Below are positions 17,451 through 26,247 of a DNA stretch of 36,465 bases, piece after piece. Source of the stretch: Rhodoferax sp. (GTDB taxonomy: Bacteria; Pseudomonadota; Gammaproteobacteria; Burkholderiales; Burkholderiaceae_C); contig NZ_JAGPBB010000040.1 of assembly GCF_018063565.1 (NCBI RefSeq), forward strand, positions 1 through 36,465, given 5' to 3'. The notes under the pieces were generated by a model. It had not been told where the DNA came from and ran no database searches. It worked only from the letters and a program-made list of their open reading frames with translations. The number at the start of each line of letters is the position of its first letter. Position 1 is the first letter of the stretch. The position numbers and the translations under genes are program-made.

Positions 17451-17594
17451 TTGCATTCGATGGCCGGTGGCTTGAATCCATGCAATTCATTGGTAAAAAG
17501 AATTTATAGCCCCCGTCCTTCTCTCGCTGACAGCAATATTCTTTGAAGTTCACTCCAAGCAGCTTTGTCTCTAGATTCACCTGATTTCGTCGTC

Positions 17595-18902
17595 ATGAAA
17601 ACCATTCTTGCCAGTTTGATCGCCATTGTTACCCTTGCCTGGGGTTGGGATGTCTTGTCCAGCGTCTCGCCTGCTGGCGTGCATCCGCTGTGGGCGGCTC
17701 GCGCTGAGATGATGTACTGGAGCGGGCTGGTATCAGTGGCCATGCTGTCGCTGGTGATGTTCTTGGCCACTCGCCCGGCGTGGCTGGAGCGGCCGTTGGG
17801 GGGCATGGACCGCATTTACCGCACTCACAAGTGGGCCGGCATTCTGGCCGGCATTTTTGCCGCGCTGCACTGGCTTGGCGAAATGTCTGGCGACATCATC
17901 AAAGGCATGATTGGCCGCGAGGGACGCCTTCCCAAAGAGCAGTTCACCGGCTTGCTGGAAGTACTGCGCGACCTGGCAGGTGACATGGGCGAATGGGCCA
18001 TTTACGCCCTGCTGGCCATGCTGGCGATTACGCTGTGGAAGAAGTTCCCTTACCGCGCCTGGCGCGTGATACACCGCGCCATGCCGGTGCTGTATTTGAT
18101 GCTGGCTTTTCATGCAGCGCTGCTCGCACCCACTGACTACTGGCTGCAGCCGGTGGGCCTGCTGCTGGCGTTGTTGCTGCTGGCCGGGGTATACGGCGCT
18201 GTGCAAGCGCTGCGCAACGACATTGGCAGAGCCCGCGAGGCATCGGGCCGCATCACTGCCGTGGATCACCCGTCTCGTGACATCAGCAGCGTCCAGTGCC
18301 AGCTCGATGCCGGCTGGCGTGGCCACCGGGCCGGTCAGTTTGCATTTGTCACTTTTGATGACAAAGAGGGCGCGCACCCGTTCACCATTGCCAGCGCCGA
18401 CCGCGGCAACCAGACCGTCAGCTTTCAGATCAAGGGCCTGGGTGATTACACCCGGGGGCTGGCGGCGCGCCTGCATGTGGGTCAAAAAGTGAAGGTTGAA
18501 GGACCTTACGGGCGTTTTGATTTCACCCGCAGCAACCCCAAAGCCCGTCAAATCTGGATTGCCGGTGGCATTGGCGTGACACCGTTTCTGGCCTGGTTGG
18601 AGTCCTTGCAGGCCGACCCACAAAAAATGCCAGCGGTCGACCTGCATTACTGCACCCGTGACGCAAATGGCGATGCCTTTGTGCCGCGCTTGAAATCACT
18701 TGGCGCGGCATTGCCCGGTATCCGGCTGCACATTCATGGGGCCAGTCAAGGTTCCAGCCTGACTGCGCAGGCGCTGGCGGTTTCCAGCAAAACCGAAATC
18801 TGGTACTGCGGCCCGGCCGGTTTGGCCAACATGCTCCGCGCTGGTTTGAGGTCGATGGGCGCAATGCCCCGCTTTCATCAGGAAGCGTTCGAGATGCGGT
18901 AA
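17595..18902 (+). CDS. Ferric-reductase-like membrane flavocytochrome
   Basis: This 435-residue protein has an N-terminal ferric-reductase-like transmembrane domain with about six helices. Candidate haem-ligand pairs are His78/His92 and His160/His173. An FAD-binding domain follows (HPFTIAS at 261-267; GPYGRF at 303-308), then an NAD(P)-binding domain (IAGGIGVTP near 322 and YCGPAGL near 404). The fold carries electrons from cytoplasmic NAD(P)H through FAD and two b haems to the outer face. Its place downstream of SHP and DHC suggests DHC as acceptor, in the slot where other species carry a cytochrome b. The ATG at 17595 is preferred over a TTG at 17565 because the first helix starts there. 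Confidence in the family is high; the partner is inferred. Confidence 0.88.
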   Translation: MKTILASLIAIVTLAWGWDVLSSVSPAGVHPLWAARAEMMYWSGLVSVAMLSLVMFLATRPAWLERPLGGMDRIYRTHKWAGILAGIFAALHWLGEMSGDIIKGMIGREGRLPKEQFTGLLEVLRDLAGDMGEWAIYALLAMLAITLWKKFPYRAWRVIHRAMPVLYLMLAFHAALLAPTDYWLQPVGLLLALLLLAGVYGAVQALRNDIGRAREASGRITAVDHPSRDISSVQCQLDAGWRGHRAGQFAFVTFDDKEGAHPFTIASADRGNQTVSFQIKGLGDYTRGLAARLHVGQKVKVEGPYGRFDFTRSNPKARQIWIAGGIGVTPFLAWLESLQADPQKMPAVDLHYCTRDANGDAFVPRLKSLGAALPGIRLHIHGASQGSSLTAQALAVSSKTEIWYCGPAGLANMLRAGLRSMGAMPRFHQEAFEMR

Positions 18903-18917
18903 GGGCGCATTGCGCCC
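18903..18917 (+). terminator. GC hairpin directly after the flavocytochrome stop
   Basis: GGGCGC-ATT-GCGCCC forms a perfect 6-bp stem immediately after the TAA. No T-run follows, so it may be an RNA-end stabiliser or a weak, factor-assisted terminator. Confidence 0.45.
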
Positions 18918-19316
18918 GCATGCGTAAGGTGGTGACTGACTAGTCTGGAGCTAGCATTTCGGTGAAACCTATGTCAACAACTGCCAAGAAGCCAATCAAG
19001 GGTAAATTCCACTTTTTACAGTTTGAATGACTGCAATGGGGAATTTCGTCCGGCCAATGTCCGCAATGCGGCAACTGCCCCAAATGTCGGGACTTGGCCA
19101 ATTGGAGTTAACCGATCTCACCAAATCGTGGCCAGAAAGCTGACCGCGACACGCTGAGTTGAGTGGCCGCTTTGGACGAAGCAGATCACACCTTTGGGTT
19201 TTGCTTTGTGTCTTTAGGCAACTCCCAATCAGCCCGCCATTTCACGCCGACAAACTGCTAACTAAAACAATAGCTTCTGACGTTTATTGCATAAGCGCTA
19301 GAGGCCAATTTGATAC
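18918..19316. other. Non-coding region holding repeat copy B
   Basis: About 400 bases between convergent genes. From about 18996 it aligns with 10178 onwards, with near-identity from 19090. Frames inside it look like chance. Confidence 0.6.
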
Positions 19317-19322
19317 CTATTC
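19090..19322 (+). repeat. Repeat pair, copy B (~233 bp)
   Basis: About 94% identical to 10275-10506 in the same orientation. Its right end covers the last codon and stop (GAA TAG on the minus strand) of the RND pump gene. The repeat is therefore the natural 3' flank of this gene, or the gene and the flank were duplicated together. Confidence 0.9.
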
Positions 19323-22300
19323 CTGCAATGCCGCGCTGCGCCCCAGCAGGCGGCGCACCCACCCCCCAAAATCATCCACCACGGTGAACACTGCCGGAAT
19401 CACCAGCAGGCTCAGCACGGTCGAGGTCATCAGGCCGCCAATCACGGCGACTGCCATCGGCGAGCGAAAGCTGGCATCGGCTGCACCCCAACCTACCGCA
19501 ATCGGCAGCATGCCCGCACCCATGGCCAGCGTGGTCATGATGACCGGGCGCGCCCGTTTGTGGCAGGCATCCAGCAGCGCGTCGTGCCGGCTCATCGGGG
19601 CCACCACGGGGTGGCCGTCGCTGCCGTCATGGCCGCGGCGCGCCACGATGGCGTACTCCACCAGCAAAATCGAGTTTTTGGTGGCAATGCCCATCAGCAT
19701 GATCAGCCCGATCAGCGACGGCATCGAAAAACTCATGCCGGTGCCCAGCAACGCCACAAACGCACCACCCAGCGACAAGGGCAGCGCGGTGAGGATGGTG
19801 AACGGGTGCAAAAAGTCCTTGAACAGCAGCACCAGCACGATGTAGATGCACAAAATGCCGGTCAGCATGGCCAGGCCAAAGCTGGCAAACAGCTCGTCCA
19901 TCACTTCGGCATCACCCAGCGCCAATTGTTTTACCCCTGGCGGCAGCGATGTAATCGAGGGCAGCTTGGCCACAGCCTCGGTCACGTCACCCAGCGGCGC
20001 ACCGGAGAGCTCAATCTCGAAGGTGATGTTGCGCGAGCGGTTCAGCCGGTCGATGACGGCCGGCCCGCCAGTCAGCGACAAGCTGGCCACTTGGCTCAGC
20101 ATCACCGGCCCGCGTATGCCCGGAACCGCCAGCCGCCCCAGCAGTTCCAGATCTTGCCGCGCCACATCCGCCAGCTTGACGACGATGGGCACCTGGCGCT
20201 GGCTCAAATTGAGCTTGGCCAGACCCGCGTCGTAATCACCCACGGTGGCGATGCGCAGCGTCTCGCCAATGGCGCTGCTGGTCACGCCCAGGTCGGCAGC
20301 GCGGGCAAAGTCGGGGCGCACTGCCACCTCGGTGCGGATCAGGCTGGCGCTCGATGCAATTTGCCCCAGACCGGGAATGGTGCGCAGGTCTTTTTCCACC
20401 GCGGTGGCGGCCGTTGCCAGCGCCAGCGGGTCTTCGCCGGTCAGCACCAGCAGGTATTTTTCGCCCGAGCCGCCCAAGCCGACCTTGCTGCGTACGCCGG
20501 GCAATTCGGCCAGTAAAGCGCGGATCTCGTTTTCAATGCCCTGTTTGCGCGGGCGTTTGCCGCGCTCGGTCAGCAGCACCGTGAGTGTGGCCTTGCGCAC
20601 CTCGGTGGTGCCGGGTGGCGCAAACGGGTCTGAGCCTGCCGCCCCAGCGCCAATGGTGGTGTAGACGCTTTGCACTGTGGCCAGCCGAGTCAAAAGTTGG
20701 CGCGCGGCCTCTGCGGTGGCACGGGTCTGCGCCAGCGTGGCACCCGGTGGCAGCTCCAGATTCACCTGCGTTTGCGAGTTGTCATCGGGCGGGATAAAGC
20801 CCTTGGGCAGCAGCGGAATCAGCATCAGCGAACCCACAAAAAACGCGCCGGCGGCCGCCATGGTGAGCCAGCGGTGACTTAACGCCCAGTCGCTCCAGCG
20901 CAGGTAGCGCGCCATCCACCACGGCTCCTTGTGCTGGCGGGCGCTGGGCTTCATCACATAAGCGGCCATCATCGGGGTCAAGGCGCGCGCCACCACCAGC
21001 GAGGCCAACACGGCGAGTGCCGCCGTCCAGCCAAACTGCTTGAAAAACTTGCCCGGAATGCCGGCCATGAAGGCGGTCGGCAAAAACACCGAGACCAGCG
21101 TGAAGGTGGTGGCGATCACCGCCAGGCCAATTTCGTCAGCCGCTTCCATGGCCGCCTGGTAGGGCGTTTTGCCCATCTGCAGGTGGCGCGTGATGTTCTC
21201 CACCTCGACAATCGCATCGTCAACCAGCACACCAATCACCAGCGAGAGCGCCAAGAGCGTGATCACGTTGACCGAAAACCCCAGGTAGCCCATGCCGATA
21301 AACGCCGGAATCACCGACAGCGGCAACGCCACCGCCGACACAAAGGTGGCGCGCAGGTTGCGCAAAAACAGCCACACCACCACCACCGCCAGAATCGCAC
21401 CCTCGTACAGCAGCACCATCGAGCCGTCGTACTCTTCGGCCACCGGGGTGACAAAGTCAAACGCTTCGGTCAGCTCCATGTCGGGGTGCTGGGCCTTTAA
21501 CTCTTCGAGGGCCAGACGCACCGCCGCACCCACTTCGACCTCGCTGGCACCGCGGCTGCGCGATATCTCAAAACCCACCACCGGCACGCCATTGAGCAGG
21601 GCAATGGCACGCGGCTCGGCCACCGTGTCGGTCACGCTGGCCACTTGATCGAGCCGCAGGCGGCGGCCGTCGCTCAGGCTCAGTTCCAGTTGCGCCAGTT
21701 CGGCCACGGTTTTGACCGTGGCCAGGGTGCGCATGGGCTGCTCGCTGCCGCCAATGTCGGCGCGACCACCGGCGCTCTCGGTTTGCACCAGGCGCAACTG
21801 GCGCGAGATGTCGGCGGCCGTGGCGCCCAGCGCCTGCAGTTTGAGGGGGTCCAGCGCCACTTCCACCTGGCGCGTCACGCCGCCGACCCGGCTGATGGCA
21901 CCCACGCCCTTGACCGACAGCAGCCGGCGCGTCAGCGTGTTATCCACAAACCAGCTCAAGGCCTCGTCGTCCATGCTCGGCACGCGCACGGTGTACGCCA
22001 GAATCGGCGCGCCAGCCAGGTCCATCTTGCGCACCACCGGGTCGCGCACGTCGGTGGGCAGGTCGGCGCGCACACCTTGCACGGCCGAGCGCACGTCATC
22101 CACCGCCTCCTGCGTGGGTTTTTCCAGCCGGAACTCGGCAGTGACGGTGACACCGCCGTCCTGCACCTTGGTGTAGATGTTTTTCAGGCCCTGCAAGGCG
22201 GCGATGGCGTTCTCGATCTTGCGCGCCACCTCGGTTTCAAGCTGCGCGGGTGCCGCACCGGGCAGCGAGGCTGTCACTGTCACCGTGGGCAGGTCGAGGT

Positions 22301-22415
22301 CGGGAAACTGCTGCACCTTCATGGCCTTGAACGACAACAGGCCGGCAAAGCTCAGCAGCACAAACAGCATCACCGCCGGAATCGGGTTGCGGATCGACCA
22401 GGCTGACACATTCAT
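19317..22415 (-). CDS. RND-family efflux pump, inner-membrane transporter (AcrB/HAE1 type)
   Basis: This 1032-residue proton-driven pump has the classic duplicated layout of twelve membrane helices and two large periplasmic loops. The first helix starts at once (SIRNPIPAVMLFVLLSFAGL). The proton-relay acidic pair is in GVLVDDAIVEVENI near residue 400, and the partner Lys is in GIATKNSILLVEY near 930. The ribosome site AAGGAG lies 8 bases before the ATG. It is 12 bases downstream of the adaptor gene and last in the operon. The substrate class (drugs, solvents or others) cannot be decided. The final codon is shared with repeat copy B. Confidence 0.95.
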   Translation of the reverse strand: MNVSAWSIRNPIPAVMLFVLLSFAGLLSFKAMKVQQFPDLDLPTVTVTASLPGAAPAQLETEVARKIENAIAALQGLKNIYTKVQDGGVTVTAEFRLEKPTQEAVDDVRSAVQGVRADLPTDVRDPVVRKMDLAGAPILAYTVRVPSMDDEALSWFVDNTLTRRLLSVKGVGAISRVGGVTRQVEVALDPLKLQALGATAADISRQLRLVQTESAGGRADIGGSEQPMRTLATVKTVAELAQLELSLSDGRRLRLDQVASVTDTVAEPRAIALLNGVPVVGFEISRSRGASEVEVGAAVRLALEELKAQHPDMELTEAFDFVTPVAEEYDGSMVLLYEGAILAVVVVWLFLRNLRATFVSAVALPLSVIPAFIGMGYLGFSVNVITLLALSLVIGVLVDDAIVEVENITRHLQMGKTPYQAAMEAADEIGLAVIATTFTLVSVFLPTAFMAGIPGKFFKQFGWTAALAVLASLVVARALTPMMAAYVMKPSARQHKEPWWMARYLRWSDWALSHRWLTMAAAGAFFVGSLMLIPLLPKGFIPPDDNSQTQVNLELPPGATLAQTRATAEAARQLLTRLATVQSVYTTIGAGAAGSDPFAPPGTTEVRKATLTVLLTERGKRPRKQGIENEIRALLAELPGVRSKVGLGGSGEKYLLVLTGEDPLALATAATAVEKDLRTIPGLGQIASSASLIRTEVAVRPDFARAADLGVTSSAIGETLRIATVGDYDAGLAKLNLSQRQVPIVVKLADVARQDLELLGRLAVPGIRGPVMLSQVASLSLTGGPAVIDRLNRSRNITFEIELSGAPLGDVTEAVAKLPSITSLPPGVKQLALGDAEVMDELFASFGLAMLTGILCIYIVLVLLFKDFLHPFTILTALPLSLGGAFVALLGTGMSFSMPSLIGLIMLMGIATKNSILLVEYAIVARRGHDGSDGHPVVAPMSRHDALLDACHKRARPVIMTTLAMGAGMLPIAVGWGAADASFRSPMAVAVIGGLMTSTVLSLLVIPAVFTVVDDFGGWVRRLLGRSAALQE

Positions 22416-22427
22416 CTGGTGCGCTCC

Positions 22428-23615
22428 TTATTTACTAGCTGCTGGCGCAGGTAGCACCTGCGCTGCAGTGCTTTTTTCTTTGGAAATCGGTGCCGCTGCA
22501 TCGACCACGCGCACCAGATCGCCGTCGCTCAAGAAACTCGCGCCACTGGCGACCAGCCGGTCGTCTGGCTTGATGCCAGAGAGGATCTCAACCTGATCGC
22601 CCAGCACCCGCCCGGTTTGCACCTTGAGCTGGGTCACGCGCTGGTCCGCGCCGACGCGCATGACAAAGCTGAAGCCCTCGCGTACCAGCACCGCGCTTTG
22701 CACCACGGTCAGCGCGCTCGACTGGCCCAGCTCAAACTCGCCGCGCGCAAACATGCCCGGCTTGAAAGCCCCGGCCTTGGCACCGGCTGGCATGGGGGGC
22801 AAATCGACATACACCAGCCCGTTGCGGCTCTGCGCATCAACGGTGGGGGCCACCATGCGCACCCGGCCTTTGAGTTGCGCGCCACCCGGCGCAGTCACCA
22901 GCACGCCGGTGCCGACGCTGACGCGGCCCAGCTCGGCCGAGGTGAGTTCGGCACGCCACTCCAGCCGGCCCTGGCGAATCAGGCGAAACATTTCCACGCC
23001 CGCGCCCAGCACCGCGCCCACGGTGGCGCTTCGCGCCGAGACGATGCCAGCATCGGGCGCCAGCACCTGGGTGTGCTTCAGCCGCAGCAACTGGGTATCG
23101 AGCTGCGCCTTGGCCGACTCGACGCGGGCGCGTGCCGTCAGCTCCTGCGTCAGGTACTGGTTGACCTGTTGCGCGCTCAAGGCGCCGCTGCCCTGCACCG
23201 CGCGGGCGCGCTCGGCATTGGCACTGGCATCCAGTGCATTGGCCTGCGCCTCAGCCAAACTGGCGCGCGCCAGCGCCACATCGGCTTGCACGCTCTCAGG
23301 CGCAAAAGTGGCCAGCACCTGGCCGCGTTGCACCGCATCGCCCACGCCCGCCATCAATTCCTGCACCCGCAGGCCGTTGGCTTCTGCCCCGACGATGGCC
23401 TCTTGCCAGGCGGCCATGCTGCCGTTGGCAGCCAGCTTGATCGGCAGGCTGCCAACACGTGCCTGGGTCAGCGTGACGGTCAGGGCGGGTTTGCCAGCGG
23501 CTGCCGGTGGGCTGGCATCGGCTGCCGCCGACTGTTGACCCCACAAGCCCAGGCCGCCCAGGGCCAACGCTGCCAGCACCGCCAGAGACACCGATTGAAG
23601 TCGAATGGATCGCAT
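22428..23615 (-). CDS. RND periplasmic adaptor (membrane fusion protein)
   Basis: This 395-residue adaptor links pump and outer-membrane channel. It has an N-terminal signal or anchor (SLAVLAALALGGLGLWG), a lipoyl-like half (ANGSMAAWQEAIVGAEANG and VQRGQVLATF), an Ala-rich coiled-coil hairpin at about 110-175 (ARASLAEAQANALDASANAE), and a beta-barrel and membrane-proximal part. The start at 23615 begins a proper signal segment; 83 further upstream in-frame codons overlap the preceding gene and are rejected. It lies 28 bases after the outer-membrane factor stop. Confidence 0.93.
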   Translation of the reverse strand: MRSIRLQSVSLAVLAALALGGLGLWGQQSAAADASPPAAAGKPALTVTLTQARVGSLPIKLAANGSMAAWQEAIVGAEANGLRVQELMAGVGDAVQRGQVLATFAPESVQADVALARASLAEAQANALDASANAERARAVQGSGALSAQQVNQYLTQELTARARVESAKAQLDTQLLRLKHTQVLAPDAGIVSARSATVGAVLGAGVEMFRLIRQGRLEWRAELTSAELGRVSVGTGVLVTAPGGAQLKGRVRMVAPTVDAQSRNGLVYVDLPPMPAGAKAGAFKPGMFARGEFELGQSSALTVVQSAVLVREGFSFVMRVGADQRVTQLKVQTGRVLGDQVEILSGIKPDDRLVASGASFLSDGDLVRVVDAAAPISKEKSTAAQVLPAPAASK

Positions 23616-23643
23616 GAAAAACTCTCTTGCTGTTAATTTGAAG

Positions 23644-25041
23644 TCAACTGCGAGCCAGGTCAGGCGCAAAACCGCCACCCACTGCTCGGTACAAGGCCAC
23701 CCAGGCGCGCTGGCGCTCCAACGCCAAAGCCAGCACCGACGACTCGGACGCCAGCGCGTTGCGCCGGGCGTCTTCGAGCTCGAACAGGCTGGCCAGGCCC
23801 TGGTCAAAGCGGTTTTGCGTGGCTGCCAGCGCCTGCGCATAACCCTGGGTCGCGACCTGGGCATCGCTGGCGCGGGCCTGCGTGCCGGCCAGGGTGATCA
23901 GCGCTTCTTCGACCTCGCGCACCGCCTGGCGCACCCGCGCCTGATACACCACCACCGTGGCCTGATAGTTGGCCTGCGCCGCAGTGACCTGCGCGGCGCG
24001 CTGGCCGGCGTCAAACAGCGGCAGACTCAATGCCAACGGACCAAACGACCAGGTACTCAGGCTGGTGGTTTCACCCCCCGTGCTGACGCGCAAGCGGCCA
24101 ATCGAGCCATTCAGGCTCAGACGCGGCCACTGCTGGGCTTTCGCGCTGCCCACCTGCGCGCTGGCCAAAACCACGTCGCGCTCGGCGGCAAACACATCGG
24201 GCCGTTGCGAGATCACATCAACCGGCAAAGATGCTATTGAAAACGGTGCTGCCTGAGAATATGGGATATGCGCTAGAGCCAGTTTTTTCATCAAATCAGG
24301 CTCAGGGACACCGGTCAGGGCCACCAAGCCTTTGACATCGAGCGCGCACGCGCTGGATTGTTGCGTGACCCGGCTGGCGGCCTCTGACGCGCTGGCACGT
24401 GCCATGGCCGCCACCGACGGTGCCACAAAACCGGCCTGCGCGCTGATGGCACTCAGACGTGCCGTCTCCTGGCGCGACCCGGCGTCACGCGCCAGCACCG
24501 CCAACTGCTGCTGGCAGTGGCGTTGGCTATACAGCAGGTTGGCGACCTCAGCTGCCACCGACACGCGCGCGTCGTGCCACTGCGCCTGCGCGCCCTCGAC
24601 CTGCGACTGCGCCGCCTGGCTGACGGCCCGGTTGGCACCCACCAGGTCAAGTTCCCACGAGGCTTGCAGCCCGCCCTGCACGGTACTGGCCAGAGGCACA
24701 CCGGACTGGCTGACACCCCGGCTGGCGCTGGCCTGGGCACTGAGGTTGGGCAGCAGCGCTGCGTTGGCAGCGGCCTGGTTGGCGCGTGCCGATGCGATGC
24801 GCGCCTGCGCCTGCGCCACCGAAGGGCTGACACCTTGCGCCGCCGAGATCAGCTCGGCCAGCAACGGGTCGCCCTGGCGCTGCCACCATTCGGCCAGAGA
24901 TGCCACCGAGCCCTGGTGTGGCAGCGGCGCCTGCCAGGCGGGGGCGACCTGGCTTGGCACCTGGGTGGGTGGCATGATATGGGCACAGGCCGACAGCAGG
25001 GCAGCCAGCAGCAAGCCGGGCGTTGCGGTCATTCGATTCAT
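23644..25041 (-). CDS. Outer-membrane efflux channel, NodT/OprM-type lipoprotein
   Basis: This 465-residue outer-membrane factor has a lipobox LLSAC with Cys near residue 18. Two outer-membrane-efflux repeats follow, rich in Ala/Gln coiled coil (AQARIASARANQAAANAALLP is given in parts: AQARIASARANQ, then LLPNLSAQASAS; and a second copy VGSAKAQQWPRLSLNGSIG). The start at 25041 has AAGGAG 10 bases upstream; an ATG three codons on is possible. It is first of the three pump genes, unlike the more usual adaptor-pump-channel order, and 81 bases after the small secreted-protein gene. Confidence 0.92.
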   Translation of the reverse strand: MNRMTATPGLLLAALLSACAHIMPPTQVPSQVAPAWQAPLPHQGSVASLAEWWQRQGDPLLAELISAAQGVSPSVAQAQARIASARANQAAANAALLPNLSAQASASRGVSQSGVPLASTVQGGLQASWELDLVGANRAVSQAAQSQVEGAQAQWHDARVSVAAEVANLLYSQRHCQQQLAVLARDAGSRQETARLSAISAQAGFVAPSVAAMARASASEAASRVTQQSSACALDVKGLVALTGVPEPDLMKKLALAHIPYSQAAPFSIASLPVDVISQRPDVFAAERDVVLASAQVGSAKAQQWPRLSLNGSIGRLRVSTGGETTSLSTWSFGPLALSLPLFDAGQRAAQVTAAQANYQATVVVYQARVRQAVREVEEALITLAGTQARASDAQVATQGYAQALAATQNRFDQGLASLFELEDARRNALASESSVLALALERQRAWVALYRAVGGGFAPDLARS

Positions 25042-25122
25042 TGGACAGGCACTCCTTTTGCGCAAGATTGTCCACGAGGCCGCGTTTCGCTGCCTGCGGG
25101 CAAGCCTGGGCAAGGGGTTGGC

Positions 25123-25587
25123 TCAGGGTGGCAGGCGCTTGAGACCCAACAGTCGGTTGTTCCACTGGCCAACGGCGACACCACCTTTGACACCCATGAC
25201 GTTGATTTGCACCAACCAGCCCTTGCGTTCGTAGCTCAAGGCGGGGTAGGGCTCGCCATTCGGGTAGGACGCCAACAAAACAGCCATGTCGGGGTCTTGG
25301 GCGACTCGGGTCCATTGGGTGCCCGGTGGATTGGCCATCTTGCGCCACATGTCAGCCGATGGGGCAGGGTTGGGTCCGGCATCCACCGAAATCTTGATCT
25401 CGCGCTTGTCGTCGGCATACTCGCAGGCGGGACCCAGCAAGCCCTTCATCTGTGTGACCACCTGCATCTTCTTGCCGATCTGCTGTGACAAATAGTCAGC
25501 GTCATACGGACAATCTGCAGCAGCGGCACCCCAGGCTGGCGTGGTCGCGGTGGAAAACAGGATCGACAGTAAGGTGAAACAGCGCAT
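25123..25587 (-). CDS. Small secreted protein of unknown function
   Basis: This 154-residue protein has a signal peptide (MRCFTLLSILFSTATTPAWG, cut near AAAA). The mature part has two Cys (ADCPYD and GPACEYADD), likely a disulfide, and no domain I recognise. GGAGG lies 10 bases before the ATG. In-frame codons continue far upstream to 26439 but run antisense through two other genes and are not used. It may be co-transcribed with the efflux operon and may be a periplasmic accessory, but this is a guess. Confidence 0.75.
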   Translation of the reverse strand: MRCFTLLSILFSTATTPAWGAAAADCPYDADYLSQQIGKKMQVVTQMKGLLGPACEYADDKREIKISVDAGPNPAPSADMWRKMANPPGTQWTRVAQDPDMAVLLASYPNGEPYPALSYERKGWLVQINVMGVKGGVAVGQWNNRLLGLKRLPP

Positions 25588-25629
25588 TGATTGATTTCCT
25601 CCAGGCATGTAGAACAGGCTGCAGCAGTC

Positions 25630-25658
25630 AGTATGCCAAATCGGTATTTGCCGCGCAA
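25630..25658 (-). promoter_or_regulatory. Probable promoter for the secreted protein and RND operon
   Basis: On the minus strand TTGCGC, a 17-base spacer and CATACT lie about 45 bases upstream of the ATG at 25587. The spacing is ideal and the boxes are 4/6 matches each. Confidence 0.45.
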
Positions 25659-25746
25659 CGGTGGTGGCTCGACACTTTGTCAGCGCTAAACAGGTCCGGA
25701 TACCGTTGCTGCAGAGCAAGCAGACGCAGACGTTTATGATCCCGCC

Positions 25747-26247
25747 ATGCACTCCAACGAACACACTCTGAACCGGTTTTACAGCGCCTTTGCCGCGCTG
25801 GATGCCGACACCATGGCCGCGTGTTATGCACCCGATGCGCAGTTTCGCGACCCGGCGTTTTCGCTGGACACCCGCCGTGAAGTCAGCGGCATGTGGCACA
25901 TGCTGTGCGATGCCGTACTTGACAAGGGCCGCGAAGACTGGCGGCTTGACTTTCGCGATGTGCGCGCTGACGCCGACAGCGGTCATGTGCATTGGGAGGC
26001 GCACTACCGTTTCAGCGTGACGCGCCGTCAGGTGCACAACATCATTGAGGCCGATTTCACGTTTACACCGCAAGGCCTGATTGCGACCCACCACGACCGG
26101 TTTGACTTTTGGCGCTGGTCGCGCCAGGCGCTGGGGATGGGTGGTTGGGTGCTGGGGTGGACCCCGTTCTTCAACCGCCAGGTTCGTCAGCAAACCCACA
26201 CGGCACTGGCCCGGTATCTGGCCAAGAGCGAAGCTGCCTCGAAATGA
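25747..26247 (+). CDS. NTF2-like (SnoaL-type) protein
   Basis: This 166-residue protein has the cone-fold pattern of the NTF2/SnoaL superfamily: an initial helix (NRFYSAFAALDADTMAACYA), FRDPAFSLD, then beta strands with HWEAHYRFSV and ADFTFTPQGLI, and HHDRFDFWRWS at the end. Such proteins are small-molecule isomerases, hydrolases or binding partners. The active site cannot be assigned. Its stop overlaps the start of the next gene by 4 bases, so it is coupled to a short-chain dehydrogenase. A TATGAT box ends just 6 bases before the ATG, so a leaderless transcript is possible. Confidence 0.85.
   Translation: MHSNEHTLNRFYSAFAALDADTMAACYAPDAQFRDPAFSLDTRREVSGMWHMLCDAVLDKGREDWRLDFRDVRADADSGHVHWEAHYRFSVTRRQVHNIIEADFTFTPQGLIATHHDRFDFWRWSRQALGMGGWVLGWTPFFNRQVRQQTHTALARYLAKSEAASK

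Noticed and set aside
19560-22406. Long plus-strand frames opposite the RND pump (318, 189, 253 codons)
   Set aside because: Shadows in GC-rich DNA; they lack motifs and change frame, while the pump on the minus strand is complete.
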